From Acidimicrobiaceae bacterium (GTDB taxonomy: Bacteria > Actinomycetota > Acidimicrobiia > Acidimicrobiales > RAAP-2), in assembly GCA_003151555.1 (NCBI GenBank), contig PLXU01000133.1, positions 1-9,812 of the forward strand: a stretch of 9,812 nucleotides of DNA. Reading direction: 5' to 3'. Below, piece after piece: positions 6,632 through 9,812 of the stretch (positions are counted from its first letter, which is position 1; every line of letters starts with the position of its first letter). The position numbers and the translations under genes are program-made. The notes under the pieces were generated by a model. The model had not been told where the DNA came from. It saw only the letters and a program-made list of their open reading frames with translations, and did no database searches.

Positions 6632-7849
6632 ATGCGAGTACTCATTGTGGGCGCCGGGGGAGTCGGAGCTGCCATGGTGCGCACGGCGGTCAAATGGAAA
6701 CTGTTCGAACGGGTGGTGGTGGCGGACTACGACGAGCAGCGCGCCCAGCGCGCCGTGGCCGGCGGTGGCGATCGATGCGCGGCCTTCCAGCTCGACGGCA
6801 GTAATGAACAGGCCGTCGTCGCACTGATCAAGAGTGAGCGAGTGGACGCCGTGGTGAACGCCCTCGACCCGCGCTTCGTCATGCCACTCTTTCGCGCCTG
6901 CTTCAGCGCCGGCGTGACGTACCTCGACATGGCAATGTCGCTTTCACATCCGCATCCCGCTGAGCCGTATACACTCACCGGGGTCAAGCTCGGTGACGAA
7001 CAGTTCGCGCTGGACGATCAGTGGAAGGAGCGTGGACTCCTGGCGCTCTGCGGCATCGGCGTCGAACCGGGACTCTCGGACGTCTTCGCGCGCTACGCGT
7101 CGGACGAACTCTTTTCCTCCATCGATCAATTGGGAGTCAGGGACGGCGCGAATCTGGTGGTCGCCGGATACGATTTCGCTCCGTCGTTCTCGATCTGGAC
7201 CACCATCGAAGAGTGTCTCAACCCGCCGGTCATATGGGAGCGGGGCCGCGAGTGGTTCACTACCGCGCCCTTTAGCGAGCCCGAGACCTTCAATTTCCCC
7301 GCCGGCATTGGACCGGTCGAGTGCGTCAACGTCGAGCACGAGGAGGTACTTCTTATGCCGCGCTGGCTGGACGCCAACCGCGTCACCTTCAAGTACGGCG
7401 TGGGTGACGAGTTCATCCAGGTGCTCTCGACGCTGCACAAGTTGGGCCTCGACTCGACTACCCCGATCCGCGTGGGCAACGTGGAGGTCTCACCGCGTGA
7501 CGTCGTGGCCGGCTGCCTGCCCAACCCCGCCGAGTTAGGTGATCGCATGTCCGGCCTCACCTGCGCCGGCACGTGGGTCACCGGCGTGGGCACCGACGGG
7601 GCGCCCCGCGAGGTCTACCTCTACCACGTTGTTGACAACGCCTGGTCAATGGCCGAGTTCGGATCCCAGTCGGTCGTGTGGCAGACCGCGATGAACCCCA
7701 TCATTGCGTTGGAACTATTGGACTCGGGCGCCTGGAGCGGCGCGGGCGTGCTGGGACCCGAAGCGTTACCGGCGGTACCATTTCTCGATCTGGTCAACAG
7801 TCACGGCGCGCCGTGGGCCTGCGACGAGCGTACGCCCGCCACGAAATAA
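6632..7849 (+). CDS. Saccharopine-dehydrogenase-like NAD(P) oxidoreductase
   Basis: A 405-residue cytosolic enzyme. A Rossmann domain opens with MRVLIVGAGGVG (Gly7, 9, 12); Asp32 at the end of the second strand suggests NAD rather than NADP. Further features are DAVVNALDP (72-80), TYLDMAMS (96-103), GIGVEPGLSDVFA (141-153) and a C-terminal catalytic-type domain with PETFNFPAGIG and VEHEEVLLMPRWL. This architecture occurs in saccharopine, lysine-6- and carboxynorspermidine dehydrogenases, which reduce or oxidise an imine between amino acids; I cannot tell which, if any, applies. The ATG at 6632 is preferred because GGAGG lies about 8 nt upstream and the Rossmann strand follows immediately; an in-frame GTG-6569 would add 21 unlikely residues. 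The nearby amino-acid permease fits a role in amino-acid metabolism. It converges on the transpeptidase gene, 51 bp apart. Confidence 0.82.
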   Translation: MRVLIVGAGGVGAAMVRTAVKWKLFERVVVADYDEQRAQRAVAGGGDRCAAFQLDGSNEQAVVALIKSERVDAVVNALDPRFVMPLFRACFSAGVTYLDMAMSLSHPHPAEPYTLTGVKLGDEQFALDDQWKERGLLALCGIGVEPGLSDVFARYASDELFSSIDQLGVRDGANLVVAGYDFAPSFSIWTTIEECLNPPVIWERGREWFTTAPFSEPETFNFPAGIGPVECVNVEHEEVLLMPRWLDANRVTFKYGVGDEFIQVLSTLHKLGLDSTTPIRVGNVEVSPRDVVAGCLPNPAELGDRMSGLTCAGTWVTGVGTDGAPREVYLYHVVDNAWSMAEFGSQSVVWQTAMNPIIALELLDSGAWSGAGVLGPEALPAVPFLDLVNSHGAPWACDERTPATK

Positions 7850-7900
7850 TCACGATTGGTACGTCAGTCTCGCCGTGACGATACCGACGGCAGGTCTGAC

Positions 7901-8860
7901 TTATTGAATCGTGACCAACGTGCCGATTGGCGTGTGGGGAAAGAGAATCGCCGCGTGCGCGAACGGCATCTCGACGCAGCCCAAACTCTGCGGGTAGCCG
8001 TAGCCGGAACGAATGAAGCCGTGCAGGGCGTCGCCACCATTGAAGTAGGAGACCCACGGAATGCCGGGATCACTGTAGGCCTGGCCGTTCGGTTCGTGAC
8101 CTGACATCGTGGTGGTGAGGAATCGCTCGAACACGGGGTACGTGCCGGTCTGGGTCGGCGCGGCGCTGATGCCAGTGTTGACGTACGTCTCGTAGGTGAT
8201 CTTCCCGTTTACGTAGAGTTTCAGCAGTTGGGGCAGGGTTTGGCGCACGTAGACGTAGTTGTAAGCCACTGGATCAACCTGATGCTTGATCGCCGCACTA
8301 ACCAATTCGTGCCAGGTCAAGGAGTTCATTGTGCCCGTGGTGTTGAGGTGGTGCTCCAGTTGAAAACTCATCAGCGCGCCTTGAATGATGACGTTGTTGG
8401 TCCCGACGCGCCACTGTTGCTTCAGCGTCGTCATTAATCGAAATCGCCACACGTATTTTCCGTTTTGCAGTTTGGTCGGATTGGCAATCGTGGCGACGAC
8501 GGGAGGCAGGGTGGTTGTGGTGGTCGTGGTGGTCGATGTTGTTGACGTGGTCGAGGTCGCTGATGGATCCGTCGTGGTGGTTGTTGTGGTCGAGGTGGTC
8601 GTGGTGGTCGACGGGGCGCTCCGGCCCGTTTGAAACGAGACGGGCAGGTAACGAAGTATTGCGAGCAATTGATCTTCGAGTCGGACGCTGAAGTTGACGT
8701 TCAGTGGCCGCTGCGCGTGCGCGGTGGCGAGGTGATGCGAGAGGCCGGTCTTCGAGCGCAGCCCGTTCGCCGCTTGGGCGAGGGGGGCAAAAAGTAGAGT
8801 TCCCGCGACGACGGAGCCCGCGACGGCGAGGCAAAGAATGGGGCGTTTTCCGGACTTCAC
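7901..8860 (-). CDS. Exported L,D-transpeptidase (YkuD) with Thr-rich linker and peptidoglycan-binding-like domain
   Basis: A 319-residue cell-wall enzyme expected to form 3-3 peptidoglycan cross-links or attach proteins. The signal peptide is at 1-30, a basic MKSGKR, a hydrophobic core, then LAQA. Residues 82-118 are almost pure Thr/Ser, a flexible spacer. Residues about 135-192 (VIIQGALMSFQLEHHL, then TWHELVSAA) resemble a PG_binding_1 helical domain. The YkuD domain (about 205-319) has LHG at 279-281 and SLGC at 292-295, with Cys295 the likely nucleophile. The active site reads SLGCVEMP, where many family members have SHGC followed by Arg or Asn at the VE position. It starts at GTG-8860: a TGA closes the frame two codons upstream and there is no Shine-Dalgarno, so it may be leaderless. 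Confidence 0.88.
   Translation of the reverse strand: MKSGKRPILCLAVAGSVVAGTLLFAPLAQAANGLRSKTGLSHHLATAHAQRPLNVNFSVRLEDQLLAILRYLPVSFQTGRSAPSTTTTTSTTTTTTTDPSATSTTSTTSTTTTTTTTLPPVVATIANPTKLQNGKYVWRFRLMTTLKQQWRVGTNNVIIQGALMSFQLEHHLNTTGTMNSLTWHELVSAAIKHQVDPVAYNYVYVRQTLPQLLKLYVNGKITYETYVNTGISAAPTQTGTYPVFERFLTTTMSGHEPNGQAYSDPGIPWVSYFNGGDALHGFIRSGYGYPQSLGCVEMPFAHAAILFPHTPIGTLVTIQ
8510..8611. repeat. Low-complexity Thr-codon tract with an 18-bp direct repeat
   Basis: GGTGGTCGTGGTGGTCGA occurs exactly at 8519-8536 and 8594-8611, offset by 75 bp (25 codons). The repeats lie within the ACC/ACA/ACG-rich DNA that encodes the transpeptidase linker. The whole tract is made of GTGGT-like units on the plus strand. 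Loss or gain of one unit would leave the reading frame intact. Confidence 0.75.
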
Positions 8861-8866
8861 AAGTCA

Positions 8867-8872
8867 AGGTTA
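8867..8872 (-). promoter_or_regulatory. Candidate -10 element for leaderless transcription of the L,D-transpeptidase
   Basis: The minus strand reads TAACCT, fitting TANNNT. Six bases separate it from the GTG at 8860, which is the spacing expected if transcription starts at the start codon itself. This agrees with the lack of a Shine-Dalgarno. No clear -35 is seen, which would fit dependence on an activator. TANNNT is a loose motif, so this rests on position. Confidence 0.4.
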
Positions 8873-8900
8873 GTGGGTAAGGGTCGCTCGGCTTTCGATT

Positions 8901-8916
8901 GTAACGGTTTCGTTAC
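8901..8916. promoter_or_regulatory. Paired GTWAC site upstream of the L,D-transpeptidase
   Basis: GTAACGGTTTCGTTAC is a perfect 6-bp inverted repeat with a 4-nt centre. It is also two GTWAC units with an 11-bp period, one helical turn. It is centred about 48 bp before the proposed transcription start and overlaps the TAA of the aldo/keto reductase (8915-8913). From memory, actinobacterial MtrA response regulators bind paired GTWAC-type sites and control cell-wall enzymes; assignment here is inference. Confidence 0.4.
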
Positions 8917-9812
8917 CGACGGTGGCGGCGGCGCCTGCGCGCGTTGGCGAGGATCGATGGAGCCCACCCGGCGTCCTCGGGATTGACATTGGTGCCCGGA
9001 GGAACGATCTCGTCGATGCGGTCCAGCACGGCGGCCTCGAGCTGAATGCCCGGCGCCGACAACTGCGATTCGAGTTGCTCCATGGTGCGCGGTCCGATGA
9101 TGGCCGCACTGATGGCGGGGTGCTCGAGCACGAAGGCCAGCGCGAGCTCGATCAAGCTCAGACCGGCTTCGTCGGCCAGGCCCGTCAACGTGGTGACGAT
9201 GTCCAACTTGCGTTGGTTGGCCGGCAGACTCATGTCGTAGCGCGCGGGCAGTCGTTCGGCACGGCGACTGACGTTTTCCTTGCCGGCCCCGAACTTGCCC
9301 GACAGCCAGCCCCCGGCCAGTGGGCTCCAGGGGATGACCCCCATGCCGTAGGCCTGGGCGGTGGGCAGCACGTCACGCTCGATACCGCGTACCAGGATCG
9401 AATAGGGGGGCTGCTCGGTGCGGAAGCGTTCACGGCCTCTTCGTTCGGCCACCCACTGGGCCTCGACGATTTGCTCGGCCGGGAAGGTCGAACTGCCGAA
9501 GCAGCGAATCTTGCCGGCGTGCACGAGGTCACTCAGCGCGCCCAGCGTCTCGTCGATGTCGACCGACTCGTCGGGTCGGTGGATCTGGTAGAGGTCGATG
9601 TAGTCCACGCCCAGCCGGCGCAGGCTGTGATCGCATTCGGCCATGATCCAACGACGTGAGTTACCCTGCGAGTTGGGGTCGTCGCCCATGTTCCCGTGCA
9701 CCTTGGTCGCCAGAACAACGCGCGAACGGTCGAGGGAGGCCAACGCCTTGCCAACGATGATCTCGGATTCGCCTTGGGAGTAGACGTCAGCGGTGTCGAT
9801 GAAGTTGATGCC
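8913..9812 (-). CDS. Aldo/keto reductase, N-terminus beyond the window
   Basis: A (beta/alpha)8-barrel NADPH-dependent oxidoreductase; 299 residues are visible before the TAA, and roughly 30-40 N-terminal residues are probably missing. In visible numbering the catalytic tetrad is present: Asp6 and Tyr11 in FIDTADVYSQGESE, Lys37 in LATKVHG and His78 in YQIHRPD. Later motifs are IPWSPLAGGWLSGKFG and ALAFVLEHPAISAAIIGPRTMEQLE, the latter being the usual cofactor-phosphate region. This pattern fits the Tas/YhdN-like AKR subgroup. Substrate is unknown. TTG-9743 is only an internal in-frame codon, since the conserved FIDTAD block lies upstream of it. The C-terminus ends in an unusual basic run, NARRRRRHRR. 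The gene lies 52 bp before the transpeptidase on the same strand. Confidence 0.92.
   Translation of the reverse strand, partial: GINFIDTADVYSQGESEIIVGKALASLDRSRVVLATKVHGNMGDDPNSQGNSRRWIMAECDHSLRRLGVDYIDLYQIHRPDESVDIDETLGALSDLVHAGKIRCFGSSTFPAEQIVEAQWVAERRGRERFRTEQPPYSILVRGIERDVLPTAQAYGMGVIPWSPLAGGWLSGKFGAGKENVSRRAERLPARYDMSLPANQRKLDIVTTLTGLADEAGLSLIELALAFVLEHPAISAAIIGPRTMEQLESQLSAPGIQLEAAVLDRIDEIVPPGTNVNPEDAGWAPSILANARRRRRHRR

Noticed and set aside
7850..7900. Bidirectional terminator between the convergent oxidoreductase and transpeptidase genes
   Set aside because: Only competing 5-bp stems (CGTCA/TGACG and GCCGT/ACGGC) with large loops and no T-tract; too weak to call.
8508..8625. GTGGT-rich stretch as a CRISPR or minisatellite array outside genes
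   Set aside because: It encodes the Thr/Ser linker in frame, has no regular spacer structure and no cas genes nearby.

Overview
The window is high-G+C DNA with GTG starts, one probably leaderless gene, actinobacterial-type coding bias and a secreted L,D-transpeptidase with a Thr-rich linker. This points to Actinomycetota. Acidimicrobiia is a reasonable guess but is not proven by anything here. Coding density is high, and no gene-free stretch exceeds about 240 bases. I see no rRNA, tRNA, CRISPR array, insertion sequence, phage gene or integrase.

Layout. (1) 1-2021, minus: a membrane-bound CHASE-GGDEF-EAL protein for cyclic-di-GMP signalling, cut off by the left edge inside its EAL domain. Its leader holds a possible 16-codon upstream ORF whose stop overlaps an alternative GTG start. 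(2) 2262-2918, minus: an NfuA-type Fe-S carrier. It is divergent from (3) 2963-4171, plus: an ATP-grasp ligase of unknown substrate, with only 44 bp between the two starts. (4) 4386-5954 and 6001-6438, plus: an APC amino-acid permease followed 46 bp later by a UspA-type universal stress protein, with a GC hairpin in the gap. (5) 6632-7849, plus: a saccharopine-dehydrogenase-like NAD(P) oxidoreductase, separated from usp by 193 bp that begin with two tandem hairpins. (6) 7901-8860, minus: an exported L,D-transpeptidase with a signal peptide, a Thr-rich linker, a peptidoglycan-binding-like domain and a YkuD domain. (7) 8913-9812, minus: an aldo/keto reductase missing its N-terminus at the right edge.

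How they may work together. Permease plus Usp looks like a real transcription unit, and the neighbouring saccharopine-dehydrogenase-like enzyme makes uptake and oxidation of an amino acid plausible but unproven. The other genes look like ordinary chromosomal neighbours (Fe-S maturation, cyclic-di-GMP signalling, cell-wall cross-linking, redox metabolism) rather than one system. I did not find convincing evidence of a new multi-gene system. The most interesting signals are regulatory: a leaderless-looking ldt promoter with a paired GTWAC site upstream of it, the overlapping upstream ORF of the CHASE gene, and an 18-bp direct repeat that could make the transpeptidase linker vary in length.
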